Made by a program: the position numbers and the translations under genes
Shown here: in pieces, positions 1 to 5,657 of the stretch
How the letters are laid out: every line of letters starts with the position of its first letter
How positions within the stretch are numbered: the first letter of the stretch is position 1
The notes under the pieces: generated by a model
What the model was told of the DNA's origin: nothing
What the model saw: only the letters and a program-made list of their open reading frames with translations
Database searches by the model: none
Source: Bordetella parapertussis
GTDB lineage: Bacteria; Pseudomonadota; Gammaproteobacteria; Burkholderiales; SG8-39
Assembly (NCBI GenBank): GCA_945906975.1
Contig: CAMDRY010000229.1
Location: 1 to 5,799 of the forward strand
Direction of reading: 5' to 3'
DNA length: 5,799 nucleotides

Positions 1-267
1 GGCGCCTCGCCCTTGCGTCCGGTGAAGGTGATGGTGGTGTCGCCGTCGCGCCAGATCGAACGCATTGCGGCAACCCACGTTCGCGACCTGCCCTGGACCA
101 TGCGGTTCTTGTTGCGCACCGTGGGTGCGATGAACCGCAACGGTTCCAACCTGGCGAGCTATCTGTTGTTCGAGAAAAGTTTTTGCCGCGCGCTGATTGA
201 TCTTGGCTATGAGGACACCATGGCCAGGCGCGGCGAAATGCTCGATTTTCTGACCGCCGCCGCCTGA
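1..267 (+). CDS. Patatin-like phospholipase family protein, C-terminal part (5' end outside window)
   Basis: The frame is open from the first base and ends at TGA 265-267, giving 88 residues of a longer protein. The tail contains VMVVSPSRQIERIAA, LPWTMRFLLRTVGAMN and GSNLASYLLFEKSFCRALIDLGYEDT. I recognise this pattern as the C-terminal end of proteobacterial patatin-like (NTE-type) acyl hydrolases, which deacylate lipids. The catalytic Gly-x-Ser-x-Gly serine and the Asp-Gly dyad would lie upstream and cannot be checked here. The first in-window start-like codon (TTG at 13) is not a real start, because coding sequence precedes it. The gene runs in the same direction as phaM, with 91 bases between its stop and the chosen phaM start. 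Recognition rests on the tail only, so family assignment is good but specific activity is unknown. Confidence 0.75.
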   Translation, partial: GASPLRPVKVMVVSPSRQIERIAATHVRDLPWTMRFLLRTVGAMNRNGSNLASYLLFEKSFCRALIDLGYEDTMARRGEMLDFLTAAA

Positions 268-358
268 TCCCAGTCCCAGTTTGCTCCAACCCGCCGGAAT
301 GGCGCGATTTATGCAGCCTGCTAAACTGTCTTCCGGACAAATACTCCAGGTGCGCGCC

Positions 359-817
359 ATGAGTGACTCTTCCCAGATGCCCGATCCGCTCGAAATGCTT
401 AAAAAAATGTGGGCCCCCATGGGCTTGCCCATGCCGGGGATGCCCGGAATGGTGACGCCAAGCTTTAACGCCGCGGATATCGAAAAGCGCATCGCCGATC
501 TGAAGTCGGTGGAAAACTGGCTCAGCATGAACCTGAACATGCTGCGCATGAGCATCCAGGGTCTGGAAATGCAGCAGGCCACTATCGCCGCCATGCAGCA
601 GGGCATGCAGGCGGCGCAACAGGCGGCGCAAGCGGGCACTGCGCGGCCGGGCAATGCCGCGTTCAATGCGCCCGGCTTCAATCCCGCCGGCGCGGCACCG
701 GCGGGCGCAACCGCGCCCGGCGCCAATCCCCTGACCGATCCGGCGATGTGGTGGAACATGCTGCAGCAGCCCCAGGCGGGACAGGAAGCGGCCAAGCCCG
801 CACCGAAAAAGAAATGA
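359..817 (+). CDS. phaM: PhaM-type polyhydroxyalkanoate granule-associated regulatory protein
   Basis: The predicted product is 152 residues. The N-terminal half has DPLEMLKKMWAPMG (9-22), a Met/Pro/Gly-rich linker with PGMVTPSF (29-36), and a helical segment (about 38-85) with IEKRIADLKSVENWLSMNLN and MLRMSIQGLEMQQATIAAMQ. This matches the conserved PhaM domain. Residues 86-125 are Ala/Gln/Gly/Pro-rich and low in complexity, and the protein ends in AKPAPKKK, a basic histone-like tail. In Ralstonia eutropha, PhaM binds and activates the PHB synthase PhaC1, and also binds DNA, linking granules to the nucleoid. The short tail fits the DNA-binding role, which is inference here. ATG 359 was chosen because the conserved domain begins just after it and an AGG lies 8 bases upstream. 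A TTG start at 281 would add 26 unconserved residues. The stop overlaps the next start (ATGA). Confidence 0.85.
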   Translation: MSDSSQMPDPLEMLKKMWAPMGLPMPGMPGMVTPSFNAADIEKRIADLKSVENWLSMNLNMLRMSIQGLEMQQATIAAMQQGMQAAQQAAQAGTARPGNAAFNAPGFNPAGAAPAGATAPGANPLTDPAMWWNMLQQPQAGQEAAKPAPKKK

Positions 818-1917
818 CCCTGTTTCGCGTCGGTCATGCCGGTGCAAAACGCTGGCAGGATGCGGCGCGTGCTTGCGTTCAGTCGCTGTCGCCATTGCCG
901 CCGGCGGCCAATGTCGGTTTTTTCTACTTCACCGATCATTTTGCCGCGGATGCCGAAGCCGCCCTCGCCTACCTCAAATCCGTGACCGGGATATCGCACT
1001 GGGTCGGATCGGTGGGTGTCGGCGTACTTGCCGCAGGCGTCGAATATTTTGACGAGCCGGCGATGGTTGTCATGGTGGCGGCGTTGCCCGAAGACGGATT
1101 CCGCGTGTTCTCGGGCAAGTCACGTCCGCCCGCGCCAGGGGAACTGACTGCCGATGGCGGGGTAGCGGCGCATTTTGCCGTGGTGCACGCCGACCCGCAG
1201 GGTGACGACGTCGCCGGCCTGATCGAAGACATGGCGAAGAAAGTGGCGAGCGGCTTTCTCGTTGGCGGGCTGTCCAGTTCGCGCGGCCGGCATTGCCAGA
1301 TCGCCGATGAGGTGATCTCGGGCGGGCTCTCGGGGCTGGTGCTCTCTTCGGAGATCGCTCTGGCCACGCGGCTGACGCAAGGCTGCACCCCGCTGGATGC
1401 GCGCCACCTGGTCACATCGTGCGACCGCAATATCCTCATTACCCTGGACAACCGTCCGGCACTGGAGGTGTTCATTGAGGACCTCGGGCCCGGGTTTGCG
1501 CAAAGCCTGGAGGAAGCCGGTAGGCTGTTTAATGTAGGCCTGCCGGTCGAGGGCTCAGATAACGGTGATTATCTGGTGCGTAACCTCGCCGGCCTGGATC
1601 GACGCAACAAGCTGGTGGCCATAGGCGACTATCCGCAACAAGGCGCGCAGCTTATGTTCTGCCGCCGCGACGCCGCCAGTGCGCGTGAGGATCTGCTGCG
1701 TATGCTCGAGGAGATTCGCCCGGCGACCCCGCCCAGGGGCGGACTTTACTTTGCCTGCGTCGCGCGCGGGGCGAACATGTTCGGAGAGAAATCCGAAGAG
1801 ATGCGTATCATCCGCGAGCAGTTGGGTGACTTCCCGCTAGCGGGTTTTTTTGCCAACGGCGAAATTTCCCATGACCGGCTGTATGGCTATACTGGTGTCC
1901 TCACGTTGTTCCTATAG
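814..1917 (+). CDS. FIST N- and C-terminal domain protein (predicted ligand-binding sensor)
   Basis: The 367-residue product begins at ATG 814, which overlaps the phaM stop as ATGA, so translational coupling is likely. No strong Shine-Dalgarno is visible in the A-rich GAAAAAGAA before it. Residues about 33-200 fit the FIST N domain: NVGFFYFTDHF, GISHWVGSVGVGVL, FLVGGLSSSRGRHCQIAD and GGLSGLVLSSEIALATRLTQGC. Residues about 205-360 fit FIST_C: ILITLDNRPALEVF, KLVAIGDYPQQGAQLMFCRRD, GLYFACVARG, and the closing block FFANGEISHDRLYGYTGVLTLF. The family is predicted to bind small ligands, and its members are often fused to signalling output domains. This one has no such domain, signal peptide or membrane segment, so it is probably a cytoplasmic stand-alone sensor. 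The pairing with phaM suggests, but does not prove, a link to PHA metabolism. A start at 748 inside phaM is in frame but would precede the conserved region. Confidence 0.85.
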   Translation: MTLFRVGHAGAKRWQDAARACVQSLSPLPPAANVGFFYFTDHFAADAEAALAYLKSVTGISHWVGSVGVGVLAAGVEYFDEPAMVVMVAALPEDGFRVFSGKSRPPAPGELTADGGVAAHFAVVHADPQGDDVAGLIEDMAKKVASGFLVGGLSSSRGRHCQIADEVISGGLSGLVLSSEIALATRLTQGCTPLDARHLVTSCDRNILITLDNRPALEVFIEDLGPGFAQSLEEAGRLFNVGLPVEGSDNGDYLVRNLAGLDRRNKLVAIGDYPQQGAQLMFCRRDAASAREDLLRMLEEIRPATPPRGGLYFACVARGANMFGEKSEEMRIIREQLGDFPLAGFFANGEISHDRLYGYTGVLTLFL

Positions 1918-1952
1918 CGGTTTGGCCCCGGTCTTATATTTTCAGTCCTGAG

Positions 1953-1979
1953 GGCGCAGGCGGAGACGCCGGGTGCGCC
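1953..1979. other. GC-rich inverted repeat downstream of the FIST gene
   Basis: GGCGCA (1953-1958) pairs with TGCGCC (1974-1979), and inside it GGCG (1959-1962) pairs with CGCC (1967-1970) around a GAGA loop, with GGG bulged on the 3' side. A second small GCGC-AAA-GCGC hairpin follows at 1980-1990. No T-run follows either stem, so this is not a standard intrinsic terminator. It could slow polymerase or protect the 3' end of the phaM-FIST transcript. Confidence 0.4.
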
Positions 1980-2001
1980 GCGCAAAGCGCATGGTTTGTG
2001 A

Positions 2002-2025
2002 CAATTTTCGTTGTTCAATTTTCGT
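2002..2025. repeat. Direct repeat pair CAATTTTCGT upstream of qor
   Basis: CAATTTTCGT occurs at 2002-2011 and again at 2016-2025, exact copies offset by 14 bases, in an AT-rich patch that stands out from the GC-rich surroundings. The patch lies 87-110 bases before the qor start and continues into TAATAAATAT. It may be part of the qor promoter or an operator, but I could not fit a convincing -35/-10 pair with 16-18 base spacing. Confidence 0.55.
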
Positions 2026-2032
2026 AATAAAT

Positions 2033-2104
2033 ATCGCAATCGACATCGCAATCGACATCGCAATCGACATCGCAATCAGTATCGCAATCAGTAATCCAAT
2101 CAGG
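2033..2104 (+). repeat. 12-bp tandem repeat array in the qor 5' leader
   Basis: Three exact units ATCGCAATCGAC (2033-2044, 2045-2056, 2057-2068) are followed by two units ATCGCAATCAGT (2069-2080, 2081-2092). A degenerate sixth unit, AATCCAATCAGG (2093-2104), contributes the first bases of the qor Shine-Dalgarno. Each unit is close to a doubled hexamer (ATCGCA/ATCGAC). The units touch with no spacers. Since 12 is a multiple of 3, frames across the array stay open and produce spurious minus-strand ORFs with periodic IAMS or DCDV peptides. Copy number could vary by slipped-strand replication and alter leader length. Confidence 0.95.
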
Positions 2105-2106
2105 AG
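2102..2106 (+). promoter_or_regulatory. Ribosome binding site of qor
   Basis: AGGAG lies 5 bases before ATG 2112. It fixes the qor start and sits at the junction with the last degenerate unit of the 12-bp tandem array, so expansion or contraction of the array would occur directly upstream of it. Confidence 0.8.
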
Positions 2107-2111
2107 CAAGC

Positions 2112-3086
2112 ATGCCAAAAGCAATCCGATTCGGTAAAACAGGCGGTCCGGAAGTTCTGCAGTGGGAGGACGTTGAAGTCGGCGCGCCCGGTCCGGGCGA
2201 GGCGCAGGTCCGGCACAAGGCGGTGGGCGTTAATTTCGTCGATACTTATAATCGCAGCGGCCTGTACAAGCACCCCTTACCCTCCGGACTGGGTGCCGAG
2301 GGTGCCGGTGTGGTGGAGGCGGTGGGGGCTGGCGTGACCCATGTCAAAGTGGGCGATCGCGTGGCTTACGGCACCGGGCCGCTGGGCGCTTATGCGGAAG
2401 TGCGCAACATGCCGGCTGAGCGCCTGTGCAATCTGCCCGAGGGGATTTCCTTCGAGCAGGGTGCCTCGATGATGCTGCAGGGCATGACGGTGCAGTACCT
2501 GATCAAGCGCATCTATCCGGTCAAGGCAGGTGAAACGGTGTTGTGGCACGCCGCTGCAGGCGGAGTCGGCCAGATCGCCTGCCAGTGGCTCAAGGCCCTT
2601 GGCGTGACGGTGATCGGCACGGCCGGCAGCGACGAAAAATGCGCGCTGGCCAAGTCGCTGGGCGCCGACCATGTGATCAACTATCGCACCGAAAATTTCG
2701 TCGAACGGGTTCACGCCATCACTGGCGGCGCACGCGTGCCTGTCGTCTATGACTCGGTGGGCAAGGACACCTGGCTTGGATCGCTCGACTGCCTGCGTCC
2801 GCGCGGCTTGATGGTGAGTTTTGGCAACGCCTCGGGCCCGGTGACGGGCGTTGACCTGGGGATTCTGACGGCCAAGGGATCGCTGTTCGTCACGCGGCCG
2901 ACACTGGCCAATTACGCCGGCACCCGTGCCGATCTCGAGGCGACCTCCAAGGATCTGTTCGATATCGTTCTCTCGGGCAAGGTGAAAATCGACATCAGCA
3001 GCACGTATCCGCTCAAGGATGCGGCAAAGGCGCACATCGATCTGGAGTCGCGTAAAACAACCGGGTCCTTGATTCTGATCCCGTAA
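2112..3086 (+). CDS. qorA: NADPH:quinone oxidoreductase, QorA type (zinc-free MDR family)
   Basis: The 324-residue product is close to the length of E. coli Qor (327), and I recognise matching blocks through its whole length. These are NFVDTYNRSGLY (41-52), GLGAEGAGVVEAVG (59-72), HAAAGGVGQIACQWLKALG (146-164), VVYDSVGKDTW (211-221), LDCLRPRGLMVSFGNASG (225-242), and the end KTTGSLILIP. AAAGGVG (147-153) is the dinucleotide-binding AxxGxxG loop. The structural zinc Cys cluster and catalytic Cys/His ligands of zinc alcohol dehydrogenases are absent, as expected for this branch. Members reduce quinones with NADPH in the cytoplasm, and the physiological substrate here is unknown. The start is set by AGGAG 5 bases before ATG. 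The gene is preceded by an unusual tandem repeat leader and followed by a terminator facing a convergent gene, so it is probably monocistronic. Confidence 0.93.
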   Translation: MPKAIRFGKTGGPEVLQWEDVEVGAPGPGEAQVRHKAVGVNFVDTYNRSGLYKHPLPSGLGAEGAGVVEAVGAGVTHVKVGDRVAYGTGPLGAYAEVRNMPAERLCNLPEGISFEQGASMMLQGMTVQYLIKRIYPVKAGETVLWHAAAGGVGQIACQWLKALGVTVIGTAGSDEKCALAKSLGADHVINYRTENFVERVHAITGGARVPVVYDSVGKDTWLGSLDCLRPRGLMVSFGNASGPVTGVDLGILTAKGSLFVTRPTLANYAGTRADLEATSKDLFDIVLSGKVKIDISSTYPLKDAAKAHIDLESRKTTGSLILIP

Positions 3087-3137
3087 TCGCCGTGGTTTCC
3101 GTTATTCCCGCAGTGTCGCTCAGGCAGGGCGGGCTGC

Positions 3138-3172
3138 AATAAACGGGGGGCTTTGGCCCCTTGTTTATTTTT
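3138..3172. terminator. Intrinsic terminator between convergent qor and DMT transporter genes
   Basis: AATAAACGGGGGGC (3138-3151) pairs with GCCCCTTGTTTATT (3156-3169) through 14 pairs, two of them G-T, around a TTTG loop. TTTTT (3168-3172) ends the plus strand copy, so it fits best as the qor terminator. The minus strand copy ends in GTTTATTG, a weaker tract, but may also stop the transporter transcript. The transporter stop codon (3165-3167) lies within the stem. Confidence 0.85.
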
Positions 3173-4028
3173 GCGTATTCGCCGCTGGCGCCCCGGCCGC
3201 GCGCAGGCCGAGCCATTCGTTGGCAACGAGTGCGGTGATCACGATGACACCACCGGCGAGTGCGAGCTCTTGGGGTTGTTCATTGACGCCTATCCACACC
3301 CAGACGGGTGCGAGCACGTTTTCCAGCAGCGAATACAGGCCGATCTCGCCGGCAGAAAGATGGCGTGTGGCCCGAGTCATCAGTACGCAGCCAAGGCCAA
3401 GCTGCACGAAGCCGAGCAGCATGAACAGTCCGATGTCGGGCAGGGTGGGGGTGAGGGGCCAGGCGAGCGGGAGCGCAATCGCCGCCGAGAGGATGCCAGC
3501 GATCATCACCGCCGGAATCATGTCGACGCGGGCGTGCATGCGTCGCAGCACGTAGACGTTGACCGTGAAGGCCAGTGGGACGCCCAAGGCAAGCAGGTTG
3601 CCGGCCATCTGTCCGCTGTCCATGCCATCGGCGAACATCAGCACCACGCCCGCTACGGCGGCGAGGATCGCCACCCAGGTGCGAAGCGGGATGCGCTCGG
3701 ACAGGAAGAACCAGCCGAAGAGGGCAACGCAAAATGGCGCGACCGCCGTCAGCGCCATGGCGTTGGCCACGGTGGTGCGGGAGAGAGACAAAATATAGCA
3801 AAAGAACATGGTCGCAAACATCAGCCCCGAGACCAGACCACCGGGGCCGACGGCGCGTACTTCAATCATGGCGGTCTTGCCGTGGCGGACCGCCAGCACG
3901 GTTGCGACAAAGATCGTCATGAAAAATGATCGCCAGAAGACGATTTCCCAAGGGTCGGGTACCGAAACCTTGCGCACCAGGATGCCGCCCAGACTCCAGC
4001 AAAAGGCTGCCCCCAACATCAGCAGCAC
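3165..4028 (-). CDS. EamA/DMT-family membrane transporter
   Basis: The 287-residue product is hydrophobic, with about ten predicted membrane segments in two EamA repeats. Repeat 1 covers roughly 1-133: LGAAFCWSLGGILVRK, PWEIVFWRSFFMTIF, TTVANAMALTAVAPFCVALFGWFFLSERI, and WVAILAAVAGVVLMF. Repeat 2 covers roughly 142-272: GNLLALGVPLAFTVNVYVLRR, SLLENVLAPVWVWIGVNEQP, and LAGGVIVITALVANEW. The family exports or imports metabolites such as amino acids, and the substrate cannot be told from sequence. The start is uncertain. GTG 4028 is given, but ATG 4019 has an AGGG 10 bases upstream, and the frame stays open to a stop at 4104-4106 without any ATG. Homologous proteins often carry a short hydrophilic N-terminus, so a rare start such as ATT at 4070 is possible. 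The gene converges on qor and diverges from dctP. Confidence 0.88.
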   Translation of the reverse strand: MLLMLGAAFCWSLGGILVRKVSVPDPWEIVFWRSFFMTIFVATVLAVRHGKTAMIEVRAVGPGGLVSGLMFATMFFCYILSLSRTTVANAMALTAVAPFCVALFGWFFLSERIPLRTWVAILAAVAGVVLMFADGMDSGQMAGNLLALGVPLAFTVNVYVLRRMHARVDMIPAVMIAGILSAAIALPLAWPLTPTLPDIGLFMLLGFVQLGLGCVLMTRATRHLSAGEIGLYSLLENVLAPVWVWIGVNEQPQELALAGGVIVITALVANEWLGLRAAGAPAANTQK

Positions 4029-4086
4029 GCCCTGGCGTCGGTTTGTCGTGCTGGGCGAGGAGGCTTGAATGGCGGCGGCCGTTTGA

Positions 4087-4115
4087 TTGACTTTCAGGGG
4101 GGGCTATGCAATTCT
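4087..4115 (+). promoter_or_regulatory. Possible promoter for the dctP-type gene
   Basis: TTGACT (4087-4092) is a near-consensus -35 hexamer. AATTCT (4110-4115), 17 bases downstream, is only a weak -10 (three of six matches). A run of seven G lies in the spacer (4097-4103). The wider divergent gap (4029-4185) also has AGGA-GA-TCCT (4129-4138) and CCTG/CAGG (4136-4139, 4146-4149) inverted repeats that might be operator-like, but no regulator can be named. Confidence 0.25.
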
Positions 4116-4171
4116 CGTCAGATGCCCTAGGAGATCCTGATTTTACAGGGACAGGCAGGGTTGCGAAAACC

Positions 4172-4179
4172 AAAGGAGG
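4172..4179 (+). promoter_or_regulatory. Strong ribosome binding site of the dctP-type gene
   Basis: AAAGGAGG, nearly the full anti-16S complement, lies 6 bases before ATG 4186. It settles the start and predicts efficient translation, as is usual for abundant periplasmic binding proteins. Confidence 0.85.
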
Positions 4180-4185
4180 AAACAC

Positions 4186-5193
4186 ATGAAAGCCGTATTT
4201 TCGTGCTTAACCCGTGCTGCTCTGACGGCACTGACCCTGACTTTGCTTGCCGCGGCACCGCTTCAGGCGCAGACCAAACTCAAATTTGCGCATGTTTACG
4301 AGGTCAGCGAGGCGTATCACACCGCCGCGGTGTGGGCCAGCGGTGAAATCCAGAAGCGCACTAATAACCGTTACACGATGGAGGTCTTTCCTGCGTCCTC
4401 GCTTGGCAAGGAGACCGACATCAACCAGGGTCTGACCCTGGGCACCGTCGATATCATCTATACAGGCCAGCTTTTTGCCGGCCGCACCTTCGGGCCGATT
4501 TCTATCGGTGGCGCGCCTTTCGTTTTCCGGGACTTCGATCACTGGAAGAAATTCTCCACCAGCACCGTGTTCAGCGAAATTTCCGACGGCTACCAGAAAG
4601 CCAGCGGCGGCAACAAGGTGGTGGCCATTGTTTATTACGGTGATCGCCAGACCACTTCGAACAAGGCGCTGAACAAGCCCGAGGACATGAAGGGACTGAA
4701 GATAAGGGTTCCGGATGCGCCGCTTTACACCTTATTCCCCCGTGCCGTAGGCGCGAACCCGGCACCGATCGCCTTTGCCGAGGTCTATCTGGCGCTGCAA
4801 AACAAGACGGTCGAGGCGCAGGAGAATCCGCTGCCGACGATTGATGCGAAAAAGTTTTATGAGGTGCAGTCGCATATCAACATCACGGCGCACATCACCG
4901 ACGCGCTGCTGACCATCATCGGCGCGCCGCTCTGGGCTAAACTTTCCGATGCCGACAAGAAAACGTTCACTGATGTTTTTCGCGAGGCGGCGACGCGCGC
5001 GACAGGCGAAATTGTCGCGGTCGAGAAAAAGCTGATGACCGACTTTGCGACACGCGGCAAGACGGTTGTCAAAGTTGACCGCAAACCGTTTATCGCCGCG
5101 GTGCAGAAATATTACAACGAGGGCAAGCTTCCCGACGGCAGCGCGCTGCCCTGGCCTAAGGATGTTTACGACAAGGTCCAGGCCATTAAATAG
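4186..5193 (+). CDS. dctP: TRAP transporter substrate-binding protein, DctP family, orphan
   Basis: The 335-residue product starts with a Sec signal peptide: Lys2, a hydrophobic core at about 11-24, and likely cleavage after LQA (26-28). The mature protein begins KLKFAHVYEVSEAYHTAA, the usual DctP N-terminus. Further family blocks are MEVFPASSLGKETDINQGLTLGTVDI (65-90) and DMKGLKIRVPDAPLY (167-181). Arg174 is the expected Arg that grips the ligand carboxylate. FAEVYLALQNKTVEAQENPLP (197-217) and FYEVQSHINITAH follow. The protein would capture an organic acid in the periplasm for a DctQ/DctM membrane pair. No dctQ or dctM is adjacent: an unrelated transporter gene lies upstream on the other strand and a short LysR-type gene converges from downstream. 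It must either use membrane subunits encoded elsewhere or act in sensing. The ligand is not predictable beyond a probable carboxylate. The symbol names the family, not a proven C4-dicarboxylate specificity. Confidence 0.92.
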   Translation: MKAVFSCLTRAALTALTLTLLAAAPLQAQTKLKFAHVYEVSEAYHTAAVWASGEIQKRTNNRYTMEVFPASSLGKETDINQGLTLGTVDIIYTGQLFAGRTFGPISIGGAPFVFRDFDHWKKFSTSTVFSEISDGYQKASGGNKVVAIVYYGDRQTTSNKALNKPEDMKGLKIRVPDAPLYTLFPRAVGANPAPIAFAEVYLALQNKTVEAQENPLPTIDAKKFYEVQSHINITAHITDALLTIIGAPLWAKLSDADKKTFTDVFREAATRATGEIVAVEKKLMTDFATRGKTVVKVDRKPFIAAVQKYYNEGKLPDGSALPWPKDVYDKVQAIK

Positions 5194-5212
5194 GCGTGAA
5201 CCGCCGGTTGGC

Positions 5213-5242
5213 AAAATGCCCGCTTCACGCGGGCATTTTTTT
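5213..5242. terminator. Intrinsic terminator between convergent dctP and short LysR genes
   Basis: AAAATGCCCGC (5213-5223) pairs perfectly with GCGGGCATTTT (5229-5239) around a TTCAC loop, followed on the plus strand by a T7 run (5236-5242). It is a strong dctP terminator. Read on the minus strand it also ends in TTTT and can serve the LysR-type gene, whose last codons and TGA stop (5225-5227, in the loop) lie inside the hairpin. Confidence 0.92.
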
Positions 5243-5596
5243 GCCCGTACCTAAGACCTTGTCCGGCACCAGAAGTATCTGCACCGGAACGTCCTTGGAG
5301 GGGCGGTGCGGCACAAGCCGTGTCTCGAGGGCACCCAGCGCCCCGCTGATGTCCCAGCAGCAGGCGAGCAGTTCGCGACCCGCGTCGGTCAGTTCAACGC
5401 CGCGGCCGCTGGAGCGCAGCAGCTTGACGCCAAGCGACTCGGCGAGCTTTTTCATCTGCACCGAAACGGTGGGCTGGGCGAGGTGCAGTTCCTCGGAAGC
5501 CCGCGTCAGGCTGCCGAGGCGGGCGACCGCTTCGAACACCATTAGCTGGGTGAATATGCCGTGGCGAAAGTAGCGGCGCAGGTTTGCGTTTCTCAT
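5225..5596 (-). CDS. Short LysR-type helix-turn-helix protein without an effector domain
   Basis: The 123-residue product contains a LysR-type winged helix-turn-helix at about 17-75. TQLMVFEAVARLGSLTRASEELHLAQPTVSVQMKKL is followed by the wing-like GRGVELTDAGREL, and all key positions look intact. A linker helix follows (about 76-94, ALGALETRL). The protein then ends in about 30 residues (VPHRPSKDVPVQILLVPDKVLGTGKKMPA) instead of the roughly 200-residue periplasmic-binding-like effector domain of normal LysR regulators of about 300 residues. It could therefore bind DNA, perhaps as a dimer through the linker helix, but would not sense a ligand by the usual route. ATG 5596 is chosen because GGAGG lies 6 bases upstream; GTG 5617 overlaps that site. 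The leader carries a manganese-type riboswitch and a terminator. It may be a true minimal regulator or a truncated gene kept under riboswitch control. Confidence 0.8.
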   Translation of the reverse strand: MRNANLRRYFRHGIFTQLMVFEAVARLGSLTRASEELHLAQPTVSVQMKKLAESLGVKLLRSSGRGVELTDAGRELLACCWDISGALGALETRLVPHRPSKDVPVQILLVPDKVLGTGKKMPA

Positions 5597-5602
5597 TTGG
5601 TG

Positions 5603-5607
5603 CCTCC
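5603..5607 (-). promoter_or_regulatory. Ribosome binding site of the short LysR-type gene
   Basis: On the minus strand GGAGG (inside TTTGGAGG) sits 6 bases before ATG 5596 and about 20 bases after the T-run of the leader terminator. It shows that the gene directly below the riboswitch is set up for translation. Confidence 0.85.
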
Positions 5608-5627
5608 AAAGTTGCACGATTAAAACT

Positions 5628-5657
5628 AAAAAGCCCTTACCTCAAACAGGTAAAGGC
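5628..5657 (-). terminator. Leader intrinsic terminator, expression platform of the riboswitch
   Basis: On the minus strand GCCTTTACCT (5657-5648) pairs with AGGTAAGGGC (5642-5633) around a GTTTG loop, with one G-T pair in ten, followed by TTTTT (5632-5628) and then AGTTTT. It stands between the aptamer and the ribosome binding site of the short LysR-type gene, the usual place for a transcriptional riboswitch switch. CCTTT in its 5' arm (5656-5652) can instead pair with AAAGG at the aptamer 5' side (5787-5783). Confidence 0.88.

Noticed and set aside
281..327. Possible promoter before phaM (TTGCTC and TAAACT)
   Set aside because: No pair of hexamers has acceptable spacing and match, so I do not call it.
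281..358. Upstream TTG start extending phaM by 26 residues
   Set aside because: The added residues do not resemble the family. ATG 359 has an AGG at a fitting distance and begins just before the conserved domain.
969..1503. Minus-strand ORFs inside the FIST gene
   Set aside because: Both are shadows of a gene with clear FIST N and C domains. They have low-complexity Ser/Pro/Arg-rich translations.
2033..2104. CRISPR-like array
   Set aside because: The 12-bp units are contiguous with no unique spacers, and no cas gene is near.
1887..2218. Minus-strand ORFs with periodic IAMS or DCDV peptides
   Set aside because: They are produced by the 12-bp tandem array, whose unit length keeps frames open. 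No ribosome binding site or recognisable protein supports them.
2277..3035. Long minus-strand ORF of 252 codons
   Set aside because: It is antisense to qor, whose whole length matches the QorA family. The predicted peptide is Arg/His-rich and unlike any family I know.
3153..3929. Long plus-strand ORF of 258 codons
   Set aside because: It is antisense to the EamA transporter. Its composition (many His, Gln, Arg, Gly) is typical of a shadow frame in GC-rich DNA.
5597..5617. GTG 5617 start for the short LysR-type gene
   Set aside because: It would place the good GGAGG Shine-Dalgarno inside the coding region. ATG 5596 is 6 bases after that site and fits the family N-terminus.
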